Source: Bremia lactucae (taxonomy: Eukaryota > Oomycota > Peronosporomycetes > Peronosporales > Peronosporaceae). Taken from it: a stretch of 64,000 nt of DNA. The stretch is from NCBI RefSeq assembly GCF_004359215.1, contig NC_090617.1, positions 2,664,725-2,728,724 of the forward strand, written 5' to 3'. Of this stretch, positions 55,001-64,000 are shown in pieces. The translations under genes were made by a program, and so were the position numbers. Below the pieces are notes generated by a model that was not told the origin of the DNA, made no database searches, and saw nothing but the letters and a program-made list of their open reading frames with translations. Each line of letters starts with the position of its first letter. Position 1 is the stretch's first letter.

Positions 55001-55564
55001 GCATGGAACTGTTTTAGGGAATACATCCCTAAATTTTATTAAATCCTTGTATACAGGATTTGTCTTTAGTGACTCCAGGATTGAGTAGTGTGTCTCACAA
55101 TCCGAGTCTTCACATCGAGGACACTTTCGTCCATCGACGAGCTGCTCAGAACTTGTTCGTTCTCTGCAAAATTACCGCTGACCAAATATAAATCCTCAAT
55201 ATATCCTCTGTGACGAGTAGCAGATCTGCTTAATTTTACCACTATGCAGATCTCTCAAGAACCGCTTGGGTTCTAGGGTTAATAATTGAGTAATCTCCGT
55301 ATTTAATTTCGGAGGCGCAGACAGATCAATAGTATAAGAGCCTTCTCTTGATCCGTCATTAACCAAGATATTCAATGTCTCGGTTTCTCTTCCTGGGATT
55401 TATCCACAGGTTGCTGAGGGATCAATCCCTCGGGATAGTGAAATTTAGCCACTTCAGGATTACCTATTTGAGGAGATGTCTCCTCAAGTACGTAGGGACT
55501 TATTCCCTCAACGTCTTTCGACTGTGATTAAGCTATTATAGTCGGGTCCTCTACGGTCGACTCT

Positions 55565-56565
55565 CTACCGACCTAGAATCATCGTGTTGTCCCTTTTGGA
55601 CAATCGATATCTCCTTGAATGTCGCTCGGACGCGTATTCATGTCTCAATCCACTCGACTTATCCGAGTGGTGGACCTCCGGTGCTGCCTGTGCATTCGCA
55701 CAGCCGCAGGCAGCTGACTCCACAGGGTGATTAGTAATAATACTGTGATCTTGTGCAGTAGTACTAACGACCGCACCACAAGTGAGGCCATCGCACTCAC
55801 TCGTAGTACATTCACGCGCTTGTGGACACTCCAAGACGTTCATCAGATGACCATCTGATTAACAAGTGGCTGGCATCTTTTTTCGAATCGATGCTGCCAG
55901 CTGATTTTTGGCTCATATTTTCTGAGCCAAGGTAAACCTCGGATCACATCAAATTTTTCATCTAAATCCAGTACGATGAAATCATAATCGTACTGTAGAT
56001 CTTTTAACGTGTAATTAAATTTCACTACGCGTTTCATTACTGTTATCGATGCGCCTGTCGCTGGACGCACCGTCATCCTTGTTGGAGGGATGTCACGTTC
56101 AACATATTTGAGCCTACGACCCTCTAGCGACTGGCGAAGAATAAAGTTATCCGGCACTCCATAGTCCACTAGTGCTCCAAGAGACATATACTTTGTCACT
56201 TTTAAGTTCAAGGTGATGAGGGATACCTCATCGCCAGGTGCAGAGACACATAATGATTGTGTGTCCGGAGCAACTTTCGTAAAGAGATTTGCAAATTCTT
56301 TTGCGGTTGTTGGATCAGTAGGGCGTTGCGCCCCCACTGACCCCGACCACTTTTTGGCGGTCCGACTCGCTGTTGTGATTTTGCAACAACGTTGGACCCG
56401 CGACCGTTGCCCTATTAGCATTCGGTCTATAATTACGCTCAGTACCTCTCGGTGCTGGGCGTGGAGCACTACACTCATGAGCGTAGTGTCCTTACTTTTG
56501 CATTTCTGCAATCGCTTGTTGTTTGAAAACCGAGGCTCTTTGCTTTCGACATAAGAGAGGTCCAT
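55565..56565 (-). pseudogene. Protease and preceding region of element D
   Basis: 240 open codons (55843-56565): ALVDYGVPDNFILRQSLEGRR (active site DYG instead of D-S/T-G), MTVRPATGASI, FIVLDLDEKFDVIRGLPWL and ISWQHR. An acidic tail continues to 55565. The altered active site suggests an inactive enzyme. Confidence 0.8.
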
Positions 56566-57720
56566 AGGTTCTGGACCTCCAAGCTTGTGTCGTCTTGGAG
56601 GACGACAAGATGACGAACTAGCTTATGCCTGTCTCAACCTAAAGTCCTCCGATTATGCAACGGATATTGCTTCTTCAAGCGTATCCAGTTCCAAGCGGAA
56701 CAGGTGGGTCTTTACGAGACCATCCNNNNNNNNNNNNNNNNNNNNNNNNNNNNNNNNNNNNNNNNNNNNNNNNNNNNNNNNNNNNNNNNNNNNNNNNNNN
56801 NNNNNNNNNNNNNNNNNNNNNNNNNCCTTGCATGAACACCGTAATCAACGTGTGTTCACGAACTGAATTGATTGTGATACAACTCGCTAAGAGTCGTATG
56901 TGCTGGAAATAAGCGTGAACATCACGCTTGCCTTGCATGAGTTTCAAAAGCTCTGATCGAGCTCTGAACTCAGCCCTAGGCGGTTCAAACTCTATTTGAG
57001 CCGGGCTTTAAAAGCCTCTAGCGACTTAAAGACATATGGTTCGCGCAACTTAATACCTAGTGCCCATGTTTTGGCACGACCTGCCAAATTTTACTGAGCA
57101 AATTGCGGCTTGCATCAGCTCGTCGACGATTTGACGAGCCCTTATGGCATCCTCCAACTTGACAAGCCATCTTACAAAGGAGTCTTCTTCGACTCTTCTG
57201 TAAGATGGCTTGTCAAGTCTATACTTAGAGATGTCAATCTTTAAGGTTTCGGGACGACGCGTGTGCGTCATTCCAGGTACAGGGGTCTGTACCTGTTGTA
57301 ACCTCAACAGTTTGCAAGTGACATAGAAATGAATGCGGCCGAACGAACGAGTTCGACCGTAGAGAACGGTGCCATCTCTGGCCATGCTGTCCAGATTGGA
57401 CAGAGATTCCGTCCATTCAGCTATCGCCAAGTTCATACAACATGAACTTGGCGATATATATAACATGAACTTGACGAGGTGAAGGAGAAGGTAGCCTTCA
57501 CCTCGTCAAGTTCATGTTGTATGAACTTGGCGATGGCTGAATGGACGGAACCTCTGTCCAATCTGGACAGCATGGCCAGAGATGGCACCGTTCTCTACGG
57601 TCGAACTCGTTCGTTCGGCCGCATTCATTTCTGTGTCACTTAGAAAGGGGTAACTATCTCGCGAAACGTGATGCGTATTTCGATTATCATCTAACAAGTC
57701 CATGTTAGATGATTGGAACT
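56566..57720 (-). pseudogene. gag of element D with internal fold-back
   Basis: Starts MDLLDDNRNTHHVSRDSY near 57703. It is then replaced by an inverted repeat (57316-57485 with 57492-57640), and resumes LLRLQQVQTPVPGMTHTRRPETLKID (57240-57310). The knuckle end is near 56480-56570. The capsid N-terminal region cannot be translated through. Confidence 0.75.
56726..56825. other. Assembly gap (100 N) inside gag of element D
   Basis: Exactly 100 Ns. The sequence on both sides matches the same gag region of element A (around 6345-6365), so the real missing length may be close to zero. Confidence 0.99.
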
Positions 57721-57754
57721 GTGGTCCTTGGACGGACTACAAAGTGCTACTAGG

Positions 57755-58138
57755 TGTAAAGGGGCATAATTGACTTGTACTGCTTCAGTGCAAGTCCACT
57801 TCGCAGCGCCTCAGTGCAAGTGGTGCCTCTTGTCACATCACGTACACTAGTACGTTCAGAGGAAGACTCTATTTAAAATACTTGCTTTGCAGAGGGTTAA
57901 AAAGTTCTTCTTTTTCTATCTATAAACTAATACAAAACATGTAATAATGTCTTATCTGTCTCTCTCTTGGCGCGCGTCCAGCGCTGACTGGACCGCGGAA
58001 AAAGTAGATATAATGGTCTACATCTACAAAGGAATACACTTTTAGAATATTACCATGTAAAGTAATATTCTCCAAATATTATCTGCCTTTTAGACACCTT
58101 TTAAGTGTTAATCTCATGTAACGATACACCCCGTTACA
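57755..58138 (-). repeat. LTR1, 5' LTR of element D (384 bp)
   Basis: Begins TGTAAAGGGG, ends CCCCGTTACA, followed by AATGA. On the minus strand it leads into CCTAGTAGCACTTTGTAG, the primer-site-like sequence. Confidence 0.9.
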
Positions 58139-58246
58139 AATGACATCAAACAACTGGAGGGGGGGGCGATACCGAAAGAATGTGTGGGTATGCCAGATCA
58201 CATAAATTAAGGAAATTGTTATATTTATTCCCTTTCGGTTTGATTC

Positions 58247-58570
58247 TGTAACGGGCTAAAATTGCCCTATGTTACACAATCCCCATTGAGTACACTAAGA
58301 GTACTTAAGGGGATGGTCAATTACTGAAGTTAAGCAATTAAACCCACCACATAAGTGTGGTTCACATTGTGACCCACCCTTGTGCATTGGCGCACATAGG
58401 TACATTCACATTTGAAGGGATGACTCCTAGCGTCATCGATTATGACGGCTAGCGTCATCCAAGATACGAGGCATTTAAAATAATACACTCGCAATACATA
58501 TCAGTCTCTATCTAAAGAGATTGCATTTATGATTGGTTAAAATAGTATTTATATTTAATACGATTGGATA
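58247..58570 (+). repeat. Partial LTR2, reverse orientation
   Basis: Begins TGTAACGGGCTAAAATTGCC and follows the LTR2 reverse complement through two TAGCGTCAT motifs to about GTATTTATATTTAATACGATTGG. It is truncated there. Confidence 0.8.
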
Positions 58571-59690
58571 TAGGGAATTGATATTCCCACGCGACTTTTG
58601 ATTGCTACCCGACCGTTAATACGTCTACCCCATTGACTACTGTCTGGCATGCCCATTGGCTACTGTCTGGCGTCCCGTCTACAACCTGTATGTACAGTGC
58701 CCTAGGATGGATTTAATCTACCAAAAAAACTCAATCTGGGTAGAATGCATGCTTGATTTATTCATACAAAAATGAAATATGGAAGTTTTTCTCCCTGATA
58801 GAAGCTGCAAAAACGATGTATGAAAGCAGGGATATGATCTCGTGAGAGAAAAGTCATTAGACGCGTCCAGGATGCTTTGGAGCTCGCACAAGACAATAAA
58901 AAAATTAATTTGCAATAATGAACTTCGAGCAGTGCATCGTAAGCTTAAAGTTGGTGACTTGTCAATTTCTGCTAGAATCTGCTGAGTCTGTAGTCACGGC
59001 TGTTATAAAAAAACGACGAAAAGGCCCCCCTTTGTATAACCTTCCATCGTCATGGCCGCACATGCTGGCTAGATCTGCCGACACTATATATAAGCCTTGA
59101 TATTATTCCTTGTGTCTGTTTATGCCCCAATAAACCCTACAGTACTAATTCAATGATACCTTACGTTGTGCTCGATCCAGGCCTCAACACTTCCGAATTG
59201 TTTTTTAAGGCACACAACTTGCTCATAGAGCGCCTTTTAAGGGCACAAACTCACTCATAGTAAATCTCCTTTCGATAAGAGATTTTAACCTTGATCCAAA
59301 AGGCTAGCGCTAGGCGTCTTTAACCGGAGCTCTCAATATGATTTCAAATCGTGGAGCCGAGGCCTCCTTGAGGAAGGTGAGCTCTCTACTACTATTCAAA
59401 CACGGCGGACTTGCGTCGGTCCTCGCCTCCTAAGGTCGTACACTTTATCTTGTTGAACGAAATTTGGCGATTCGTTCCCATGAGCGCCATTTATTTTTTT
59501 GCTGAAGTACTAAAGGGAATATCGCTCGTTACGGAAAGCTAAAATTTCGTGGACATTGAAAGTCAGAGATTTCAATGTCTGTTATAGTCGCGCTACATGT
59601 CAACAGGACCTATCTTCCATAAAAACGCATTCTCTTTAAAATATCTTTATGTTTTTTTTAAATACGACAACGACAGTATGAATGTTCTCA
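58571..59690. other. 1.1 kb without a supported gene
   Basis: Short frames only. The small repeat TACTGTCTGGC occurs twice near 58640-58670. No family recognised. Confidence 0.45.
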
Positions 59691-59734
59691 ACCCGGAACT
59701 GGACCAGTTAAGAAGCTACTTTTAATAAAGTATG

Positions 59735-60245
59735 TTCTTGTCAAGTTTCGAGTGCTCATATTGGGCACCGAGTTATTTGTGGTTTAAACGGATCACGCAT
59801 CACTGCGGACCGCAATAAACACACCGCACCTTTCACCTAGAATGACAAGATGGTTTACATTCTTCTCTGAATTTAACTTAAAATTTGAATACAAGCCGGA
59901 CAAGTTGAATGTCTTGGCTGACGCGCTATCGCGCAGACCAGACTTCGAGGCTAGACACCACGAAAGTATGTCTCGGCTAAGGCACAAGCTGAGTCGTCAA
60001 CGTTAGCAGCCATGAAGGTCTATGACATGACGAGCTCGTTCGCCTCCGAGATTAAGAAGAGCTACAGCCAGGACGAATATTGTCGTCTGCTATTGGATCG
60101 CTTCGGCGGACAAAGAGGCTTCCTTCCGTCGCACCTGAAGGCTAAGCTAAGTCGGCTTAGCTACATCGATGGCCTGTTATGGCATAAGCTGTCACTTTCC
60201 CCACGACACAGGTCTCAAGCTGATGATCCTTCACGAGCTCCATGA
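59735..60245 (+). pseudogene. RNase H end and linker of element G
   Basis: In shifting frames: FKLNSEKN-equivalent, WFTFFSEFNLKFEYKPDKLNVLADALSRRPDFEA (about 59850-59955), then an open 77-codon stretch from 60012 (SSFASEIKKSYSQDEYCRLLLDRFGG and SRLSYIDGLLWHKL) leading into the HHCC domain. Confidence 0.75.
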
Positions 60246-61080
60246 TGCACCATCGAGTGGGATCTGGGTCGTGAAAATACATTTTTACGAGTGTCAGAGA
60301 AATTTTATGGCCACATCTATATCGGTATATGGTCAACTATATTCGCTCTTACGAACAAAGTCAGCGTGTAAAGCCTGCAGCGTCCAGCAGTGCGCTATTG
60401 AAGCCGCTGCCGATTCCAACGAATTGTTGCAAGCCGGTCAGTCAAAACTTCATGTCTGACATGCCGCCGGACCACAAGGGTCGAACGGTGCTCGTCGGCT
60501 TTGTAGACAAACTGAGCGTAGTTGTGCATTTAGTGTCATGTGAGACATCGATCACAGACAAGGAGGCAGCCCTCTTGTTCCTAGATCATGTATATTGACT
60601 ACATGGGATGATGAAGGCCATTGCATTGGATCAAGATCAACGATTTACGTCGAGTTTTGATGTCATGTGGTTGAGCTGCTCGGTAGCAAGCTCCACATAT
60701 CGACAGCCGATCATCCCAAGACCGATGGCCAAACGCAACTAGCCAATCGGGTGGTAGCGGATGCATTGGACACGGTAGCGACTCCTGAGGAATGAAGCAA
60801 ACAGTAAATCCTCCTGCAGTTCGCTATAAATAAAAGTGTTCACGCCAGTACGGGTGCGACATCGTTTTATATAGAAGGACTGCGCCATCCTCGGACGCCA
60901 GTTTCGCTTGTGGACATGTCGAGGCTTTGTGGGGAGGGTGTCTCACTATGCTTGGTGCGAAAGAGGGACACAGTTTTGTCGATATGACGATGACCCGTCG
61001 GGGTATCATGTCATCGGCAAAAACTTGTCCTCGTGACCCTGCCAGCTTAGCTGTGGTCACGAAACCTAAGTGTGTCAGTG
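60169..61080 (+). pseudogene. Integrase of element G
   Basis: HELHDAPSSGI (HHCC His pair), MVNYIRSYEQSQRVKPAASS (Cys pair altered to Y/S), FMSDMPPDHKGRTVLVGFVDKLS and KEAALLFLDHVY. Then, in broken frames, DQDQRFTSSF, STADHPKTDGQTQLANRVV and SVHASTGATSFYIEGLRHPRTPV to about 60910. Dead copy. Confidence 0.8.
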
Positions 61081-61219
61081 CGGAGTTACGATAAGAAAAG
61101 CCTGGGCTCCTAGACGAAAGCGATTTTTAGTTACTAACAATTGCAGTGTCATATGCGAGATTGTTGGTGCTAGGCTCAACGCTTTGTCGATGAGCGATTA
61201 GCCATCACACGAAAAGTCC

Positions 61220-61830
61220 GTGACGCGACGGCAAGCGCACAGGACAAGCAATAATAGTATGCGGACCAACATGGTCGCAAAACAAATGAACGATTTGGAG
61301 AAGGAGAAAAAAATTCTATCAATACTTCTAATCTACCTAGAAACGCAGTTTCGGTACTATCTGGAGGTACAAGGAAATTACTGCCGCATTTTTCTAAGCC
61401 GTTTTACGGTGGTCGAGGAGGTTAAAGACCAAAAGTATAGGCTCACACTCCCACCGCTTATGAATACACACCCCGTCTTTTACGTGGGTTGTCTGAAAAG
61501 GTGTGTTGATTCAGAAGAGATTGCATACCCCCATATGTATTAAGACACCAATCGTGACGCCGACCGTGACTCGAGCGTCGTTCAGCAGTGCTCCGCCGCA
61601 AGTAGGTTGGTGTAATCGTAACTCCTATCGGGCGCCGCCTGCATTGTTGAATGCTGCGGGAAGCAACGCTTCCTTGCTGAAGAGTTGCTTGCGCACCGCT
61701 CGGTGACGCATAAGCTTCAAATCCTCATCCAATGTAGAGTATACCCGAAGAGTTTCAATTCTTGGGAACCGGTCCACGCCCTGCGCGTCGACGTTTTTAA
61801 TACATGTGTCGGCTTATGAGAAGGATTACT
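61220..61830 (+). pseudogene. Integrase tail and chromodomain of element G
   Basis: FTVVEEVKDQKYRLTLPPLMNTHPVFYVGCLK (61400-61500) is the integrase tail. SYRAPPALLNAAGS and the chromodomain stretch YPKSFNSWEPVHALRVDVF follow at about 61620-61800 across a frame change. Confidence 0.75.
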
Positions 61831-61849
61831 AGTTGTCACTTCGCTAGTT

Positions 61850-62793
61850 CCAAATGGACTAGCAGGAGCAGGGCGATAAAGAGAAACCTGGAAAATAGTA
61901 TCACTCATGACTTCTTTGACACGCAAATGAGAGAAGTTGATTTGCTGCGACAGTTTTTTTTCCACACATCGGAATGGGGCTGAAAACGGCGCAGGAAATC
62001 TGCTTTGTATTGGTTGGTTGGTTCTCTCGAAAGCAACACGACGGGATCGAGAAAATACTGCAAAAAAGTGATTTCCCTTGAGCCATCCACGAACGGTAGA
62101 CGCCATAATAATTATGACCTTCTGTAGTGGCGCGCTCTAGAAGCGACACAGTAGTTCCATCCAAATGAGACCATTCGGGTGAAGGTGGCATAAAGTATGC
62201 CACCAGTCATATAGCCGCGTTCAATACGGGTAAATTGTAACACTGACTGGACACGATTAATTTCCGGCGATAGGGCTTTATGCTCAGGATTTTCTGCGTC
62301 AGACTCCCCAATCTGGATGGTCTGAACCGCATATGTTAAGGCTTTACTTAACTGAGAAGCAACTGCACCTAAACAGCTAGTGCATTCATGAATGTTCGCT
62401 GCGCTAGTTGGCACAGTCGACGAGACAATTCCCCTGTTGACGTTAGGCAAGTTTTTGTTAGGCGCCATGTTAAGAGCAATGGTGAATTGTGAATGGGCTT
62501 TATCGCGCTATCAACCTTCCCCATTAGCTCGCAGAGCTCATCACCACTATGAGATGATGGCAGCGGTGTCGACTTATTGTAGGCGACACTGAGCGACTGA
62601 TCTACATCCTCACTGTGCAAATGGAATGGATCGTTCCGCTTAGTTGACTGCGCGATAGCAGCAGCAGTAGCTGTTGGCGTTGCAACTGTGGCACTAGGCG
62701 ACGACGGCGATTTATCGCGGCGCGTGCGCTTCGTGCGTGATTGTGTGGGTGTCTTTGCAGACGACCTATCAATTTTGCCCTTTTAGGAGGCAT
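61850..62793 (-). pseudogene. Antisense frame of element G (MPPKR protein)
   Basis: Starts MPPKRAKLIGRLQRHPHN at 62793, antisense to pol. Blocks in order: ARAAINRRRR; LPSSHSGDELCELMGKVDSA (62480-62570); NLPNVNRGIVSSTVPTSAAN; CLGAVASQLSKALTYAVQTI; RVQSVLQFTRIERGYMTGGI (62196-62255); YGVYRSWMAQGKSL; a QPHSDVWKK-type end near 61960. The longest open stretch is 118 codons. About 310 residues with frame changes. It matches element E block by block. N-terminal Arg-rich region and a Ser/Thr-rich middle; no domain recognised. Confidence 0.6.
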
Positions 62794-62940
62794 GTTTAAG
62801 CTCGTGTGATGTCAGCCGGGTAGGTAGGTGCACACACTGGTCGACAGGAGTGATTAAGTGGAGTAAAGCGGCGCAACGTATGCGGCTCGCTGTCCCTCAT
62901 TCCTCCTATTGATGATTTTGCAAAAATTAAAACTTGTTCC

Positions 62941-62954
62941 CAGAGAGGGGGTGG
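62941..62954 (+). promoter_or_regulatory. Polypurine tract of element G
   Basis: CAGAGAGGGGGTGG directly before the LTR start TGTAAC. It fixes the sense strand of the element as plus. Confidence 0.8.
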
Positions 62955-63425
62955 TGTAACGGCTAAAGTTGCTTTATGGTACTCACTCCCATTAAGTACA
63001 TTTGGCCTTAACGGGATGGCCAATTATTTAAGTGAAGTAACCAGACTCACCCTTGTATGTGATGCACGTATGTGCATTTGCGTTGAGAGGGATGACGGCT
63101 AGCGCCATCCACGATCCGAGGTATTCAAAAAATACGAGGAATGCACATCTACCAAGGTGGCATCTATCGATTTTGTTAAAAGGTTATATTTCTAATTCGA
63201 TTAAATATAAATTAGTATTAAAACTACTTTCTGCGCACGTGAAGCCGGGTAAACGCCTATGCGACGACAATTCTCCTGTTACCTAGTCCGTTACGTGAGG
63301 TCGCTTGGGCGCCCGCCAACTACCTCACTGCGCGTGAGAGAAGACGGTCTCACCGATTCCTCACTATCCTTGAACGTGTGTGCATAGTAGAGCGTGGTTG
63401 CTATAAAAACCGCCCACCTCCAACA
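62955..63425 (+). repeat. LTR2, 3' LTR of element G (471 bp)
   Basis: Begins TGTAACGGCTAAAG and ends GCCCACCTCCAACA. Contains GACGGCTAGCGCCATC and the CTACTATGCACACAC-type end shared with other LTR2 copies in reverse. Confidence 0.8.
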
Positions 63426-63429
63426 GATT

Positions 63430-63800
63430 TTAAAAGTTGATGAGGGAGATGAAGAGGCTGACAAGGACATTGATGCCGGACTTCATGGTTTGATTAGTGC
63501 CGCGTCGATTTTTAATAAAGGGACGAAAATCGAAGGAGATGGAGATATTTGAGTGTCATTTCTTAATAAAAGAATTTCTCATGTATTGATTGTTCAGGGA
63601 ACTTTTATGCGGCGGGTAATCAGGATGTGATTGAAGACGTATTCGAAATAATTGCACTAGGAAGTGGTTCGGACGATAATGCCGCTGACTTCACAGAATT
63701 GCGGCGGGCTGAGTACCATGCCAGAATTCTCCGAGGTGAACGCAGCCGCCCCCTAGATGGTACAGCGTATGCTACTCGAGATACCCTAATCGTATTGTAG
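63430..63800 (+). other. Possible fragment of an unrecognised gene
   Basis: Two open plus-strand pieces, VDEGDEEADKDIDAGLHGLI (63436-63550, ends at a stop) and DVIEDVFEIIALGSGSDDNA through ERSRPLDGTAYATRDTLIVL (63600-63800, ends TAG). Composition is protein-like and acidic. A short intron between them ending TTGTTCAG (63597) is possible but unproven. Its start would lie inside element G, so it may be the tail of a gene cut by the transposon. Family unknown. Confidence 0.3.
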
Positions 63801-64000
63801 GTTATTAGTATGTCTATTCTGCGTAATTTTCTGTGGGTGTGTTTGATCACATTGTTGAGAGTGTTGACGTTTTAAGTTTAGGGTCGAGTCAATTTAAGAC
63901 ATAAAATCTTATCAAAGCGCACTTTACTAAATCAACGTTTATTTTAGTAAGCACATTCTTTACTTGAGCATTTCAGATTTTGCTTGGTGTTCCAAAAAAG
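63801..64000. other. Right edge, nothing recognised
   Basis: AT-rich; no frame or repeat recognised. Confidence 0.4.

Larger units (their letters stand above)
52350..58138 (-). mobile_element. Element D: LTR1-family gypsy with all pol domains, 3' end lost
   Basis: Minus-strand order: 5' LTR 57755-58138, gag (rearranged), N gap, zinc-knuckle region, protease, RT, RNase H, integrase. It stops in the integrase C-terminus at about 52350, fused to element E gag. Chromodomain, antisense frame and 3' LTR are absent. It is the reference copy for LTR1 RT and RNase H. Confidence 0.85.
59700..63425 (+). mobile_element. Element G: LTR2-family gypsy 3' part with antisense frame and 3' LTR
   Basis: Plus-strand order: RNase H (from about 59735), integrase, chromodomain (to about 61830), then a frame on the minus strand (62793 down to about 61850), polypurine tract CAGAGAGGGGGTGG (62941-62954) and 3' LTR 62955-63425. 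The tract right before the LTR confirms plus orientation, so the MPPKR frame really is antisense to pol. Gag, protease and RT are missing. Confidence 0.85.

Overview
The window looks like a repeat-rich piece of an oomycete nuclear genome, most likely a Peronosporales plant pathogen of downy-mildew or Phytophthora type. The evidence is a candidate secreted RxLR/EER-type effector, two proteins combining a START-like region, a FYVE-type zinc finger and a GAF domain, a MON2 homologue with one short intron, and dense Ty3/gypsy, hAT and RNase-H-bearing LINE sequences. Species cannot be named from the sequence. Two 100-N gaps (25350-25449 and 56726-56825) show it is a scaffold, so some rearrangements could be assembly errors. 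No rRNA, tRNA or CRISPR array was seen.

Host genes are few. They are a candidate RxLR effector (7948-8373, minus), a FYVE-GAF protein (15676-17829, minus), two tandem aquaglyceroporins (25895-26770 and 27972-28850, minus), a second FYVE-GAF protein (31620-33497, plus), and MON2 (33616-38734, minus, two exons), which is convergent with the second FYVE-GAF gene. The island from 25.9 to 38.7 kb is almost free of transposons.

The rest is transposon sequence. Three LTR families can be defined from termini and polypurine tracts. LTR1 runs TGTAACGGGG...CCCCGTTACA in plus-strand reading and belongs to elements A, B and D, a fold-back at 19.3-21.9 kb, and a solo LTR at 39.2 kb. LTR2 runs TGTAGGCGGG...GCCCGTTACA and belongs to the left-edge element and to elements E, G and probably J. 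LTR3 is seen once, in element K. All are chromodomain-bearing gypsy elements with order gag-PR-RT-RH-IN-chromodomain, and all copies are broken.

The most notable observation is an extra open frame on the opposite strand to gag-pol, placed between the chromodomain and the 3' LTR. It is seen in copies of all three families. In LTR2 elements E and G this antisense frame starts MPPKR and keeps the same residues through silent third-base changes, which suggests it is (or was) a real protein and that these are ambisense retrotransposons.

A second theme is repeated local inversion and fold-back. Short pol segments are inverted in place at 23.58-24.40, 42.09-42.48 and 49.66-50.06 kb. A 2.6-kb head-to-head LTR1 palindrome lies at 19.3-21.9 kb, and a gag fold-back lies at 57.3-57.65 kb. 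A third theme is a 2.63-kb direct duplication (1129-3763 and 10296-12930). It carries an LTR2, a piece of a hAT transposase and the 3' half of an LTR1 element. Target-site duplications and an hAT frame that stays open across the insertion show that the 10-14 kb locus is the original one.
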